Shown: positions 9,309-18,366, counted from the stretch's first letter. The stretch is DNA of 64,000 nucleotides from Planctomycetota bacterium (GCA_016872725.1 VGZC01000026.1:1-64000); one strand, 5' to 3'. Numbers and translations: made by a program. Notes: generated by a model from the letters alone, not told the origin.

Positions 9309-10280
9309 ATGGACGCGAATGGCCGGCGCGGCGCGGCGCTTCGAAGGCTCGGCTGGCTCGGCCTCGCCGCCATCCTGATCTCGTCGTCGGGCGCGACGTG
9401 CATGCCTTGGGCGAAGTGGAAGACCGACGAGCGGATACCGATCGCTTTCCAACATACGCCGACGATGGGGGAAGTGATCCAAAAAGTCAACCAGAACACG
9501 GCGTCGATCCGCCAGTTGCAGGCCGACGCGGTCCGGATCGCCGCTCCCGGCGCCCCGTCGCTCAAGGCGACTCTCGCGCTCGAACGGCCCCGCAATCTGC
9601 GGATACGCGGCGAACTGCTGATGTCGCGAGAACTCGACATCGGGAGCAACGACACGGCGTTTTGGATCTGGGGCAAGAATGCGACCGGCGCGCTGCTCCA
9701 CGCGAATCACGACGCATTCGCGATGAGTCCGACGAGCGAGTCGTTGCCGATCGATCCCGACTGGCTGCTCGACGCGCTCGGACTCGCCTCCTTCGATCCG
9801 AACGCCCAGCATTCGGGACCGTACGCGCACGGTCCAGGCTCGATGGAGATCCACAGCCAGTTCGTCAATGCGCGAGGCGAACCGTTGGTCAAAGTGACCG
9901 TCGTGCATTCGGTCTACGGCTGGATCCTGGAACAGCAGGTCCGCGATCGACGCAACCGAGTGATCGCGGCGGCCAAGGCATCGAATCACCGGCATTACCC
10001 CGAGGCCGGCGCGACGCTGCCCGACCTCGTCGAAATCCAGATCGCGCCCGGAAGCCCCGCCGCGATCGACCTGCGCATCGACGTCGGTGGATATCGCATC
10101 AACGAACTCGCGCCCACGCCCGATCTCTTCGCCATACCCGCCTTCGACGACTACCCTCACATCAATCTCGCCGATCCGCGCGCGTACGACCAGTGGCGCG
10201 GACTCACCGGCAACGGTACTCCGACCGCCGCCCGCGACGAAGCCTTTCAGCCGGAATACCGAGGCTATACGAGGAAATAG
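9309..10280 (+). CDS. Exported protein of unknown function, LolA/LppX-like candidate
   Basis: From the ATG at 9309 the protein has 323 residues. The N terminus is a clear export signal: three Arg residues followed by LGWLGLAAILISSSGATC. The Cys is not in a perfect lipobox, so lipidation is uncertain. The mature part contains the phrases SIRQLQADAVRI, LKATLALERPRNLRIRGEL and LDIGSNDTAFWIWG. A pattern of extended strands tracking how much a surface or carrier binds is reminiscent of LolA/LppX-type lipoprotein-carrier folds, but I cannot confirm this. It follows the 158-residue gene closely. Confidence 0.75.
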   Translation: MDANGRRGAALRRLGWLGLAAILISSSGATCMPWAKWKTDERIPIAFQHTPTMGEVIQKVNQNTASIRQLQADAVRIAAPGAPSLKATLALERPRNLRIRGELLMSRELDIGSNDTAFWIWGKNATGALLHANHDAFAMSPTSESLPIDPDWLLDALGLASFDPNAQHSGPYAHGPGSMEIHSQFVNARGEPLVKVTVVHSVYGWILEQQVRDRRNRVIAAAKASNHRHYPEAGATLPDLVEIQIAPGSPAAIDLRIDVGGYRINELAPTPDLFAIPAFDDYPHINLADPRAYDQWRGLTGNGTPTAARDEAFQPEYRGYTRK

Positions 10281-10476
10281 AAGGAAGAAGGCTCGGCTCA
10301 TGCCGCGCCGAAAAACACGGAAGGAACAAAGCCCCCGTCTTCCCGTCATCCTATTCCCCTTGCTTCGGTTCGCGGACACGCATTACGATGGAGGCAGGAG
10401 TGACGTGGACGATTTCGGTAGCGCCGCTGCCGCTCGTCGCATGTCGCCCTTCCGCACCCATTCAAGGTCGTCACGC

Positions 10477-10788
10477 ATGATCCACTATTCCTGCGACCGC
10501 TGTCGAAAGACGATCGACCCGAAAGAAGAAGTCCGTTACGTCGTTCGCGTCGAGGCCCACGCCGCGATCGAGCCGCAAGACGATTTCGCCGACGACACGG
10601 ATCGCGATTACCTGGGCGAAATCCAGGACATGCTCGAAATGGGAAGTTCCGACGACGACGCTTTGGCCGACGACGATGCGCCCGCGCGGAGCGCGACGTT
10701 CGATCTTTGCCCCGCGTGCTTCCAGAAATTCGTGCGGAATCCGCTCGGCTGCGAAACGCACGCCCAGCTCGGCTTCAGTACGAACTGA
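10477..10788 (+). CDS. Small zinc-ribbon-like protein
   Basis: This 103-residue protein starts YSCDRC and ends with LCPACFQKF and a further Cys, giving two CxxC knuckles about 75 residues apart that could hold one zinc ion. The stretch between them is very acidic (runs of Asp around residues 38-68). A start at 10441 would add 12 residues without similarity, so I use the ATG at 10477. No function can be assigned. An acidic, Cys-paired protein of this kind might bind metal or another protein. It lies 196 bases after the exported-protein gene. Confidence 0.7.
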   Translation: MIHYSCDRCRKTIDPKEEVRYVVRVEAHAAIEPQDDFADDTDRDYLGEIQDMLEMGSSDDDALADDDAPARSATFDLCPACFQKFVRNPLGCETHAQLGFSTN

Positions 10789-10859
10789 ACCGCGCGAACG
10801 GAGCCGCACCGGTGATCACGGGCGCGGCGCGTGTGCGCCGTCGAAAAGGCCCGACCGCT

Positions 10860-11942
10860 TCATCGCACGCGAGCCAGCGACGCGAGATCGCGTTTGGCGA
10901 TCGTGTATTCGCGCGCCGCGACCCGCACGGCGTCGGGCAGATACCGCGTGTATTCGGGAATGGGAGCGCCGGGGTTCGCGCGCAGAAGTTCGTCAAGCCA
11001 TCCATCGGGGATCTTGGGCTCGACAACCGTGAAGAGGGCTCCGACCTTGTGCGCGACGGTGGGGAACGACTGCTTCTCGATCTGACGGCGATGGACGGCC
11101 GCGGCTCGACGCATTCTCCATTCCGATTCGGCGAACCGTTCGGCCATCGCTTTGGCCTCCGCATCCCCTTGGCCATACAGGGCCACGGAAAACGTCCGGT
11201 CGCCCAGGACGCCGCGGTCGTCCAGCGACGGCGCCGCGGATCGGCGGTGCCCGATCGCCTGGCACCGTACGACAACGTACTCGCCCCGCCACTCCTTCGG
11301 AACCCGAAGCACGACCGTGAATTCGCGGGCCCCTTCGAGCGAAGCGCGGGGCGTGGGACGCAGTTTGAAGTAGACGCTCGAACGCCGGTTCATCGTCCCC
11401 GACGCGGCGACCGCGTCCATCGGAGGAAGCAGGTCGTACTTGACCGTGTTCATTTCCTTCGTACTGATTCCCGCCGATCCCGTCCCCTTGCCCAGCGGAT
11501 CCCAGTCCCCCGCCACCGATAGGCCGGCGTTCCGCGAGTCCTCCGTCCTACGCTCGACGCCCACGTTTCCGGCAAGCGGTGTTTCGAGCGTGGTTTTCGG
11601 CGCGTAATCAACGATCTCCTCGCCATACGCCCGGCAATCCAATCGATATAGGAACTCGATCAGACCGCGTTCCTCCGTTCGAAGGAGCGTCGATACGGGG
11701 ACGCGCGCTTCCATCAGACGTTCCCGAGGATTGAGCGCAACGAACTCCTCGGTGCTCACGTCGCGGCACGCGATCGATCGCGGCACGTCGAATTCCACCA
11801 AGTCGCCCGCCCATGCCGCAACATGCGATGCGGGCATGCTCACGACCATGCCGAGAACACACCGCGCGGCGCCGGACCGCCAGGCTCCTCGAACTTCCCA
11901 CGTTTTCCGATCCGTTCGTGATTCCGTTTTCTGGGACGACAT
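10860..11942 (-). CDS. Exported protein of unknown function
   Basis: The 360-residue protein begins with basic residues and a hydrophobic stretch (GAARCVLGMVVSMPASHVAAWAGD, about 25-48) that fits a Sec signal with cleavage near AWAG. The mature region contains VEFDVPRSIACRDVSTEEF near its start, a central beta-rich part (LRVPKEWRGEYVVVRCQAIG) and a long helical C-terminal third with many Arg and Glu. It is convergent with the zinc-ribbon gene. I do not recognise the family; periplasmic location is inferred from the signal. Confidence 0.75.
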   Translation of the reverse strand: MSSQKTESRTDRKTWEVRGAWRSGAARCVLGMVVSMPASHVAAWAGDLVEFDVPRSIACRDVSTEEFVALNPRERLMEARVPVSTLLRTEERGLIEFLYRLDCRAYGEEIVDYAPKTTLETPLAGNVGVERRTEDSRNAGLSVAGDWDPLGKGTGSAGISTKEMNTVKYDLLPPMDAVAASGTMNRRSSVYFKLRPTPRASLEGAREFTVVLRVPKEWRGEYVVVRCQAIGHRRSAAPSLDDRGVLGDRTFSVALYGQGDAEAKAMAERFAESEWRMRRAAAVHRRQIEKQSFPTVAHKVGALFTVVEPKIPDGWLDELLRANPGAPIPEYTRYLPDAVRVAAREYTIAKRDLASLARVR

Positions 11943-12316
11943 TCCATACCCTCCTTGCTCGATCGTCCGGCGCGCAGCCCGATTTCGACCCGAACGCGAG
12001 TTCGGGTCGAGCCACCAGGCGATTGGGCGACGGATTTTGCCGGAATGGCCCCGTCATTGGGCAGAGTGGCCCGCGGCACGATCCGATCGTTCCGCGAACC
12101 GAGGCTTCTTCCCGAAGCCGCCTCCTAAGATTGGCTCTCGCATGGGAATCGTAGCCGCCCCCAACTGTCCGGCAAGCGCGGGGCCACGGGGGCCACGGAA
12201 GGAGTTCGTTTGTCCATTCGTCGTTCCGCGTTCGGATCCCTCCCTTTCCCACGCGGGGGCGATGCGGATACGATGGGCCATTCGAATGGGATGGGCTGGA
12301 AAGGTGGAGGATGATC
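11943..12316. other. Intergenic region before leuB
   Basis: A gap of about 370 bases separates the divergent exported-protein gene from leuB. It includes a short ggccacgggggccacggaagg stretch near 12181-12201, resembling the dispersed CACGGAA element seen elsewhere in the window. I find no leader peptide or terminator hairpin comparable with the leuA attenuator, and no promoter that I would call. Confidence 0.5.
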
Positions 12317-13387
12317 GTGAGCAAACCGCTGAGGATCGCCGTCATCGGTGGCGATGGGACCGGACCCGAGGTGACCGCCGAGGCGCTCAAGGTGCTCGAT
12401 GCGGTCTCCCGCAAGGAAGGATTCGCATTCGAGACGACGCCGTTCGATCTCGGCGGGGAACGGTTCCTGCGGACGGGCGAAGTCCTGCCCGAAGGCACCG
12501 TCGAAGGGCTCCGGGCCTATGACGCCGTGTTGCTCGGCGCGATCGGTCATCCCAAGGTCAAACCGGGCATTCTCGAGAAAGGCCTCCTGCTCGAACTTCG
12601 GTTCCGACTCGACCAGTACATCAATCTGCGTCCCGTCAAGCTCTACCCCGGCGTCGAAACGCCGCTCGCCAACAAAGGCCCCGGCGACATCGACTTCGTC
12701 GTCGTGCGGGAGAATACCGAGGACATGTACTGCGGCACGGGCGGTTTCCTCAAGAAGAACACGCCGGATGAAGTCGCCGTTCAATCGGCCGTCTATACGC
12801 GCAAGGGCTGCGAACGGTGCATTCGGTGGGCGTTCGAGTTCACTCGGCGCCGAGCCAACCCGAAGGGCAAGAAGCTCACGCTCGTCGCCAAGACCAATGT
12901 GCTCACCTTCGGCCACGATCTTTGGTGGCGGACGTTCCAGGACGTCGCGCGGGAATACCCCGACGTCCAAACCGACTACAATCATGTCGATGCGTGCTGC
13001 ATGTGGATGGTCAAGTCGCCCGAGTCATACGACGTGATCGTCACGACGAACATGTTCGGCGACATCATCACCGATCTCGGCGCCATGCTCCAAGGCGGGC
13101 TTGGCGTCGCGGCCGGCGCGAACCTCAACCCCGACCCGGGCGGAACAAGCATGTTCGAACCGATGGGCGGCAGCGCGCCGAAGTATACGGGCCAGGGAGT
13201 CATCAATCCGATCGCCGCGATCGGCGCGATCGCCATGCTGCTCGAATTCTCCGGCCAGCCGGCCGCCGGACGGAGGATCCAAGACGCCATCGAACAGGTA
13301 ACGGGTACCCGGATGAAAAGCCAATCCGCCGGCCAGATGGGATTCTCCACGCGCGAAGTGGGCGACCTGGTCGTCGCCGCGCTGTGA
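12317..13387 (+). CDS. leuB: 3-isopropylmalate dehydrogenase LeuB
   Basis: This enzyme oxidises and decarboxylates 3-isopropylmalate with NAD, the third step of leucine synthesis. The family motifs are clear: AVIGGDGTGPEV at the N terminus, LLLELRFRLDQYINLRP with the substrate-binding Arg residues, VVRENTEDMYCG, and the metal-binding NMFGDIITDLGA. The 356 residues fit the usual 350-370. An ATG at 12311 abuts the strong ribosome site aaggtggagg (12301-12310) with no space, so the GTG at 12317, giving about seven bases of spacing, is the better start. Related decarboxylating dehydrogenases (tartrate, homoisocitrate) share the fold, but leuA nearby supports LeuB. Confidence 0.88.
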   Translation: MSKPLRIAVIGGDGTGPEVTAEALKVLDAVSRKEGFAFETTPFDLGGERFLRTGEVLPEGTVEGLRAYDAVLLGAIGHPKVKPGILEKGLLLELRFRLDQYINLRPVKLYPGVETPLANKGPGDIDFVVVRENTEDMYCGTGGFLKKNTPDEVAVQSAVYTRKGCERCIRWAFEFTRRRANPKGKKLTLVAKTNVLTFGHDLWWRTFQDVAREYPDVQTDYNHVDACCMWMVKSPESYDVIVTTNMFGDIITDLGAMLQGGLGVAAGANLNPDPGGTSMFEPMGGSAPKYTGQGVINPIAAIGAIAMLLEFSGQPAAGRRIQDAIEQVTGTRMKSQSAGQMGFSTREVGDLVVAAL

Positions 13388-13464
13388 ATCGGACGATCGG
13401 GTCTTGGTTCGGCAATTCGGCAAGCTGGAAGCTTTCCCCACGGGAGATTCGGAGGGAACGTCCG

Positions 13465-14244
13465 ATGACGATTCTTGAACGGTTCCGGTTGGATGGTCGA
13501 GTCGCGTTGGTGACGGGCGGAAGCAAGGGGATCGGCAAGGCGATTGCCGGCGGGTTCGCCGAGTCCGGTGCGAGGGCCGTATTGATCGCGGCTCGCGACG
13601 CAAGCCAACTCGCCGCTACCGCCGACGAACTACGATCGCGGACCGGCGTCGAGATCCGGTCGCTGGCCGTGGACCTCGCGCGGCGCGAATCGGCGGACGA
13701 GCTTGCCGGATGGGCCCTCGATCAATGCGGCGCCGTCGACATCCTGATCAATAATGCGGGCACCAACCATCCGCAAGAACTTGTCGAAATCACCGATGCG
13801 GTTTGGGACCGGATCGTCGAACTGAATTTCACAAGCTGCATGCGGCTCGCGCGACGCCTCGCACCGCGCATGATCGAACGCCGCTGGGGTCGCATCGTCC
13901 ACGTGTCCTCGGTCATGGCCCTCGCGTCGACCACCGGCCGAGGCGTCTATTCGGGAACCAAGGCCGCGCTCATCGGCATGACCCGCGCCCACGCGCTCGA
14001 ACTCGGCCCGCACGGCATCACCGTCAACTGCATCGCGCCCGGCCCGATCCTGACCGACCTGCCGATGGGCATCCTCACCGAACGGCAGAAAGCCCAGTTC
14101 GCCGAACGGACTGCCGTGAAGCGATGGGGGGACCCCGACGACATCGTCGGCCCCGCGCTGCTGTTCGCGAGCGAAGCGGGACGCAACCTCACCGGCTCCG
14201 TCATCGTTTCCGACGGCGGAGCCACATGCCGTATGTTCGATTAG
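13465..14244 (+). CDS. SDR-family NAD(P)-dependent oxidoreductase
   Basis: This is a classical short-chain dehydrogenase of 259 residues. It has the cofactor motif TGGSKGIG near residue 18, NNAG near 96, a catalytic Ser in VSSVM, and YSGTK carrying the catalytic Tyr and Lys about 12 residues later. The C-terminal GSVIVSDGG is typical of FabG-like and gluconate-5-dehydrogenase-like members. The substrate cannot be read from the sequence. The start ATG has a strong cggaggg nine bases upstream. It lies 77 bases after leuB on the same strand. Its stop codon is followed within six bases by the 15-bp tandem array. Confidence 0.85.
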   Translation: MTILERFRLDGRVALVTGGSKGIGKAIAGGFAESGARAVLIAARDASQLAATADELRSRTGVEIRSLAVDLARRESADELAGWALDQCGAVDILINNAGTNHPQELVEITDAVWDRIVELNFTSCMRLARRLAPRMIERRWGRIVHVSSVMALASTTGRGVYSGTKAALIGMTRAHALELGPHGITVNCIAPGPILTDLPMGILTERQKAQFAERTAVKRWGDPDDIVGPALLFASEAGRNLTGSVIVSDGGATCRMFD

Positions 14245-14250
14245 ATCGGC

Positions 14251-14385
14251 GCTCCTGCGATCAATGCTCCTGCGATCAATGCTCCTGCGATCAATGCTCC
14301 TGCGATCAATGCTCCTGCGATCAATGCTCCTGCGATCAATGCTCCTGCGATCAATGGCCCTGCGATCAATGGCCCTGCGATCAAT
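14251..14385. repeat. 15-bp tandem array, nine units, between convergent genes
   Basis: Seven identical copies of gctcctgcgatcaat (14251-14355) are followed by two copies of ggccctgcgatcaat (14356-14385) and a partial unit. Together they fill almost the whole space between the SDR stop codon and the ferredoxin gene. On the minus strand every unit contains cat-tga in the ferredoxin frame, so the ferredoxin stop codon is the first of nine in-frame copies. Each unit holds one GATC. Confidence 0.95.
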
Positions 14386-14659
14386 GGCCCGCGAGCGGTT
14401 CCTTCTTCTCGGTGATGTTCGGGCACTGGGGCGCCATTTCCGCGTTCAGCGCGGCGAAATCCTTCCACTCCTCGGGCAGATTGTCCTCGTGGAAAATCGC
14501 CTCCACCGGGCACTCGGGCACGCATGCCTCACAGTCGATGCACTCTTCGGGGTGGATGTAGAGAATCTGGTCCCCTTCGTAGAAACACTCGACCGGGCAA
14601 ACCACAACGCAATCGGTGTACTTGCAGGCGAAGCACGGCTGGGCGACCACGTGAGTCAT
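14381..14659 (-). CDS. fdxA: 7Fe-type ferredoxin (FdxA-like)
   Basis: This is a small electron carrier of 92 residues with one [3Fe-4S] and one [4Fe-4S] cluster. The cysteine layout [18 protein letters not shown] followed by [18 protein letters not shown] matches Azotobacter-type ferredoxin I. The later [19 protein letters not shown] also matches that group. In those relatives the chain usually continues 15-20 residues after ITEKK-PL. Here it stops after AGH at the edge of the 15-bp array, so the array may have shortened the tail. The ATG is preceded by taggagcg. It is convergent with the SDR gene. Confidence 0.9.
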   Translation of the reverse strand: MTHVVAQPCFACKYTDCVVVCPVECFYEGDQILYIHPEECIDCEACVPECPVEAIFHEDNLPEEWKDFAALNAEMAPQCPNITEKKEPLAGH

Positions 14660-15175
14660 CGAAAATCGCTCCTACAACAAATGAAATGCGGGTGGGACGC
14701 CACCTCCCAACCGTCGAGTGTCCATGTCACATGTTAGGCATACCCGAACCGAACCCGCTTCGCAATGAGAGCCTTTTTCTCCAGCCATCGATCAGGGATC
14801 GATGGGGTTCGGGGCCGTCCCCGCGAAGTGCTTACCCCCGAAGGAGTTCAGCCCGGATCGGCGATTCGCGGAATGGTAGGGTTCGCTCAGCGCGGTGTCA
14901 AGCGGGGCGTCGGCCCGAAGTCGGTCGGCCGGAACGGTTTCCCTTGCTCCAAATCGCTCGGGCTCCTAGAATCAAGGGCCGATTCCGCCTCCGGGCGCCG
15001 GTCCGATTCGAAGCGGGGACCGACACTAAGAAAGAGGCTTCAGACCAAGACATGAGAATCATCGGCGTGGCCGTCTCGCGGCTTGACCTTCTGTTGCGAA
15101 TCGTCGGTGCCTTCCGAGAGCCGCGAACGCGCGGAATCGGGCAGGTGGTCCGGGATTGCCCATAAGGATTCGACT
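14660..15175. other. Intergenic region between fdxA and the ECF sigma gene
   Basis: About 515 bases separate two divergent genes. Apart from the promoter candidate at 14944-14972 I see only a short palindrome (catgtcacatg) near 14723-14733, upstream of fdxA. A 37-codon frame from ATG 15052 to TAA 15165 ends ten bases before the sigma-factor start; it has no similarity I recognise and could be chance. Confidence 0.45.
14944..14972 (+). promoter_or_regulatory. Candidate promoter for the ECF sigma gene
   Basis: TTGCTC (14944-14949) and TAGAAT (14967-14972) are spaced by 17 bases. The -10 matches the consensus at five positions, the -35 at three. It would give a 5' leader of nearly 200 bases. 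Confidence 0.4.
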
Positions 15176-15748
15176 GTGGCCCTTCATGAAGTCGATCGCG
15201 AACTCCTCCAACGTTGCCTGACCCATCGGCCGGGCGCTTGGGAACGTCTGGTCGATCGATTCCTGGGGCTCGTTTGCCACGTCATCAACCATACGGCTCG
15301 ATGCCGATCGATCCGTCTCTCGTCGCAGGATTTCGATGATCTGGCATCCGAGGTTTTTTTGGCGATCGTCGAGGACGACTACGGCGTGCTGAGACGATTC
15401 CGAGGCGAATCGAGCTTGGCGACCTACCTGACGGTCGTGGCGCGACGGGTCGTCGTGCGTGAGCTGCTTCGAGCCAAGTCGCATGTCCACTTGAGCGAGA
15501 TGGCGGCCGACCTCGCCGTCGATCCCCATGCGTCCGACCTCGAATCGCGCATCAGCGATCGGGAACAAGTGGAGCAGTTGTTGGGTGAACTGGACGGACG
15601 CGAGGCGGATGTCGTCCGCCTGTTCCATCTCGAGGGCAAATCGTACGACGAGATCAGTTCCGAGACGGGCATCCCCACGAACAGCGTCGGCCCCACGCTC
15701 AGCCGCGCCCGCGCCCGCATGCGGGGACAAGTCGTCGAAGAAGGATGA
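15176..15748 (+). CDS. ECF-type RNA polymerase sigma factor
   Basis: The protein of 190 residues has sigma region 2 (about 25-100: FLGLVCHVINHT, DFDDLASEVFLAIVED, FRGESSLATYLTVVARRVV) and region 4 with a helix-turn-helix (LEGKSYDEISSETGIPTNSVGPTLSRARARM, about 150-180). It would direct RNA polymerase to a specific promoter set. The GTG at 15176 is chosen because aagga lies seven bases upstream; an open extension back to 15083 looks non-coding. No anti-sigma factor gene is adjacent. The regulon cannot be guessed from this window. Confidence 0.85.
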   Translation: MALHEVDRELLQRCLTHRPGAWERLVDRFLGLVCHVINHTARCRSIRLSSQDFDDLASEVFLAIVEDDYGVLRRFRGESSLATYLTVVARRVVVRELLRAKSHVHLSEMAADLAVDPHASDLESRISDREQVEQLLGELDGREADVVRLFHLEGKSYDEISSETGIPTNSVGPTLSRARARMRGQVVEEG

Positions 15749-15755
15749 ACGTCCC

Positions 15756-15783
15756 TTGCGGGTCGACATGCGCGGGCTATAAT
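15756..15783 (+). promoter_or_regulatory. Promoter of tRNA-Asp
   Basis: TTGCGG (15756-15761) and a perfect TATAAT (15778-15783) are spaced by 16 bases, with the predicted start near 15790, seven bases before the mature 5' end of the tRNA. Confidence 0.75.
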
Positions 15784-15796
15784 CAAGCGTCCGCGA

Positions 15797-15870
<74 letters not shown>

Positions 15871-15885
15871 CTCGAGTAGTTGACG

Positions 15886-16098
15886 ATGAACGCCGAGACA
15901 ATTCGCGAGTGGTTGAACCGGAGGCCGTTCGAGCCGTTCGAGCTGCGGTTGTCCAACGGCGAAACATACCGGGTACGGCACCCCGAAACGATCGCCATCG
16001 GCAAGACGCGTATCGCGGTCGCCAGCCTCGAAACCGATCAAATCACCCATATCGCGTTGATTCACATCAACAGCATCTCCGCGACCCAGGCCGCCTGA
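15886..16098 (+). CDS. Small conserved protein of unknown function, 70 residues
   Basis: The protein begins MNAETIREWLNRRPFEPFEL and continues with a compact alternation of polar and hydrophobic residues (SNGETYRVRHPETIAIG) that suggests a small beta barrel. I believe short proteins of this pattern recur in planctomycete-like genomes, but I know no function. It starts 15 bases after tRNA-Asp, so it may lie on the same transcript. Its last codons and stop lie inside a 28-bp tandem duplication, so the tail SATQAA may have been altered. Confidence 0.75.
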   Translation: MNAETIREWLNRRPFEPFELRLSNGETYRVRHPETIAIGKTRIAVASLETDQITHIALIHINSISATQAA

Positions 16099-16136
16099 TC
16101 GGCTCGGCGCGACCCAGGCCGCCTGATCGGCTCGGC
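16081..16136. repeat. 28-bp tandem duplication across a stop codon
   Basis: The 28-bp unit starting gcgacccaggccgcctgatc is present twice (16081-16108 and 16109-16136). The first copy contains the TGA stop of the 70-residue protein (16096-16098). Confidence 0.9.
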
Positions 16137-16251
16137 GCGACCCCCCGCAGGCACGCAAGACCGGTCTATTCCGAACCGGATAGGGGCGCGGTCCGGCCGA
16201 TCGACGCCGTTCTCCGCGCGTGCCGCTCATTTTTCATACTAAACTTGGCGC

Positions 16252-16407
16252 ATGGTCGACTACTTCTCCACACTCGCCATCGGTGTCGTGCGGCTCATCA
16301 CCCGGACGCCGCTCAACGTCTCGCGGAACGAGTGGATCATCACAAGTTTCTGCATGGTCCTGATCGGCTTCCTCTGCCTTCGCGGGTTCGGGCGCCGGGA
16401 CTGCTGA
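16252..16407 (+). CDS. Predicted small membrane protein, 51 residues
   Basis: The frame from ATG 16252 to TGA 16407 encodes MVDYFSTLAIGVVRLITRTP and a second hydrophobic stretch, WIITSFCMVLIGFLCLRGF, ending in RRDC. One strong transmembrane segment lies near the C terminus and one amphipathic stretch near the start. No good ribosome site is visible, only tggcgc before the ATG. It lies 18 bases from the end of the convergent ABC-F gene. A real but unknown small protein is likely, not certain. Confidence 0.5.
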   Translation: MVDYFSTLAIGVVRLITRTPLNVSRNEWIITSFCMVLIGFLCLRGFGRRDC

Positions 16408-16425
16408 ACGGTGCCGCGCGCGGGC

Positions 16426-18366
16426 TCAGTTGTTCAGCTCGATCGCCTCCTCCCAGTGTTCGTAGAGCCGCGCCAGGGCCCGTTCCGTCTCGTCCAATTC
16501 GCCCTTCACCTGTTTCACCCGCGTTCCGTCCCGCAAGACGTCCGGTGACGTCAGTTGCTCGTGAAGCTGGACGATCCGCGATTCGACGTCCGCGATCTCC
16601 GCTTCCAGGTCGCCCACCTTCCGGTATGGGAACCGCCGCTTGGGACGCGCGGTCCCGCCCGCTTCGCGCGCCGCGTTTCGGCCGGTCGGCCGCGGGCCCC
16701 GATCCAATGCCTCCTCGCGCGGCTCGGCACCCGCTCGGATCCTCAGATACGTGTCGTAGTCGCCCTCCACGACCCAGGCTCGGTCCGGTTCCAGGACCAA
16801 CAAATGGTCCGCCGCCTGGTTCACGAAATACCGATCGTGGCTGACGAACACCACGGTTCCTTCGAACGAACGAAGGCACTGTTCCAACGCATCGCGAGCC
16901 CACAGGTCCAGGTGGTTCGTCGGTTCATCGAGCACCAGCACATTCGCGTCGAGCGCGGCGAGCCGCGCGAGGGCGACGCGATTCCGCTCGCCGCCGCTGA
17001 GACTTCGCACGGGTTGGTACGCCATGTCGCCCGTGATGCCGAATCGGGCCAACACATCGCGCCGCTCCCGCTCGATGAATTCCTTGTGCGGCGGCCGGAC
17101 CGCGTCCATGACCATCGCCGATTCGTCGTCGAATTCCAGTTGCTGGTCGAAGTATCCGATCCGCACGCCGGCTCCTTGCGACACGTGCCCCGCGTCGGGT
17201 TCGAGCCGGCCGAGCAGGCACCGCAGGAGGGTCGTCTTGCCGATGCCGTTGGGGCCGAGGATCCCCCATTTCTCGCCTCGGAGGATATCGAACGTCACGT
17301 TTTGGAATAGGGGCGACGCGAACGACTTGGCAAGCCGCTCGACACGCAGCACGATGTCGCCCGTCCGCGTCGCCGGGGGGAAACCCATCGCCGGCGCGGC
17401 GATCGCGCGAGGCGGCGCGACCCGCTCGATCCGCTCCAGCTTCTTGCGGCGATCCTCGGCTTGAGCCGACTTCTGACCGTAGTGGTTCCGGCGGATGAAC
17501 TCCTCTAGCTTCCCGATCTCGATCCGCTGCCGCTCGTACGTCCGACGCTCGACCTCGACCCGCTCCTCCTTTTGCCGGCGATAGGCCGAGTAATTCCCCG
17601 CGAACGAGTCGATCCGGCCCCGAAAAAGCTCGAGCGTGCGGGTCGCGACCTTGTCCAGCAGGAACCGGTCGTGGCTGACGACAAGCAGGGTCGCGTTCGA
17701 GTTGACCAAGTAGTCCTCGAGCCACTGCGTCGCTTCGATGTCGAGATGATTGGATGGTTCGTCGAGCAGCAGGATATCGGGTTGTTCGAGCAAGAGCTTC
17801 GCGAGCACGAGCCGGTTGCGCTGCCCGCCGCTCAAATGCTCGACGCGCTGCCCGAACGTCGACCGCATGAAGCCGAGCCCTTCGAGCACGCGTTCGATCT
17901 TGTGGTCGATCTGATACGCGTCTTGATGATGCAGGCGCTGCTGCAGCAGGTCGAATCGCTGACCCAATCGGCGCCGCTCGGATTCGTCGTTCGATTCGGC
18001 CATCGCCGCCGCCACACGCTCCGCTTCCTCCGCCCACCCGAGCGCCTCGGCGAACGCGAGCCGACCCTCTTCCCATACCGTCCGCTCCGCGTCCATCGCC
18101 AAATGCTGGCGCAGGAATCCGAACCGGACACCGCTCGCCAACTGGACCGATCCGGCGTCCGCGTCCTCCTCGCCCGCGAGGATGCGCAGCAACGTCGTCT
18201 TGCCCGCTCCGTTGGGCCCGACCAGCGCCACACGCTCCCCCGCGCGGAGCTCAAACGACACCTCGTCAAGCACCGCCTCGGAAGTCGACGCCGGTTCCGA
18301 GCCGAGCCCCGTTCCCGAACTTGGCCCAGGTCCAAAATGCTTGCGAAGACGAACGACGGAGAGCAT
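16426..18366 (-). CDS. ABC-F family ATPase
   Basis: This soluble protein has two ATP-binding cassettes in one chain and no membrane domain, as in the Uup/EttA/ABC-F translation factors that act on the ribosome. The first Walker A is GPNGAGKTT (50-58) with LSGGQ at 178-182. The second is GPNGIGKTT (371-379) with LSGGE at 456-460. Both have LDEP-(S/T)NHLD. A basic linker (RRKKLERIERV) joins the halves, and a coiled coil occupies the last 70 residues as in Uup-like members. Length is 646. It stands alone on the minus strand; whether it protects ribosomes or handles DNA structures cannot be decided here. Confidence 0.92.
   Translation of the reverse strand: MLSVVRLRKHFGPGPSSGTGLGSEPASTSEAVLDEVSFELRAGERVALVGPNGAGKTTLLRILAGEEDADAGSVQLASGVRFGFLRQHLAMDAERTVWEEGRLAFAEALGWAEEAERVAAAMAESNDESERRRLGQRFDLLQQRLHHQDAYQIDHKIERVLEGLGFMRSTFGQRVEHLSGGQRNRLVLAKLLLEQPDILLLDEPSNHLDIEATQWLEDYLVNSNATLLVVSHDRFLLDKVATRTLELFRGRIDSFAGNYSAYRRQKEERVEVERRTYERQRIEIGKLEEFIRRNHYGQKSAQAEDRRKKLERIERVAPPRAIAAPAMGFPPATRTGDIVLRVERLAKSFASPLFQNVTFDILRGEKWGILGPNGIGKTTLLRCLLGRLEPDAGHVSQGAGVRIGYFDQQLEFDDESAMVMDAVRPPHKEFIERERRDVLARFGITGDMAYQPVRSLSGGERNRVALARLAALDANVLVLDEPTNHLDLWARDALEQCLRSFEGTVVFVSHDRYFVNQAADHLLVLEPDRAWVVEGDYDTYLRIRAGAEPREEALDRGPRPTGRNAAREAGGTARPKRRFPYRKVGDLEAEIADVESRIVQLHEQLTSPDVLRDGTRVKQVKGELDETERALARLYEHWEEAIELNN

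Noticed and set aside
8766-10379. 537-codon minus-strand open frame
   Set aside because: It is antisense to the genes at 8820 and 9309. Those have signal peptide, ribosome-site and spacing support.
14251-14385. Iterons of a replication origin
   Set aside because: Nine direct repeats with GATC resemble iterons, but there is no AT-rich stretch, DnaA-box cluster or replication gene nearby.
14524-15165. 213-codon plus-strand open frame across the fdxA start
   Set aside because: Most of it is antisense to fdxA and low-complexity. Only its last 37 codons, from ATG 15052, are free of overlap, and they have no support.
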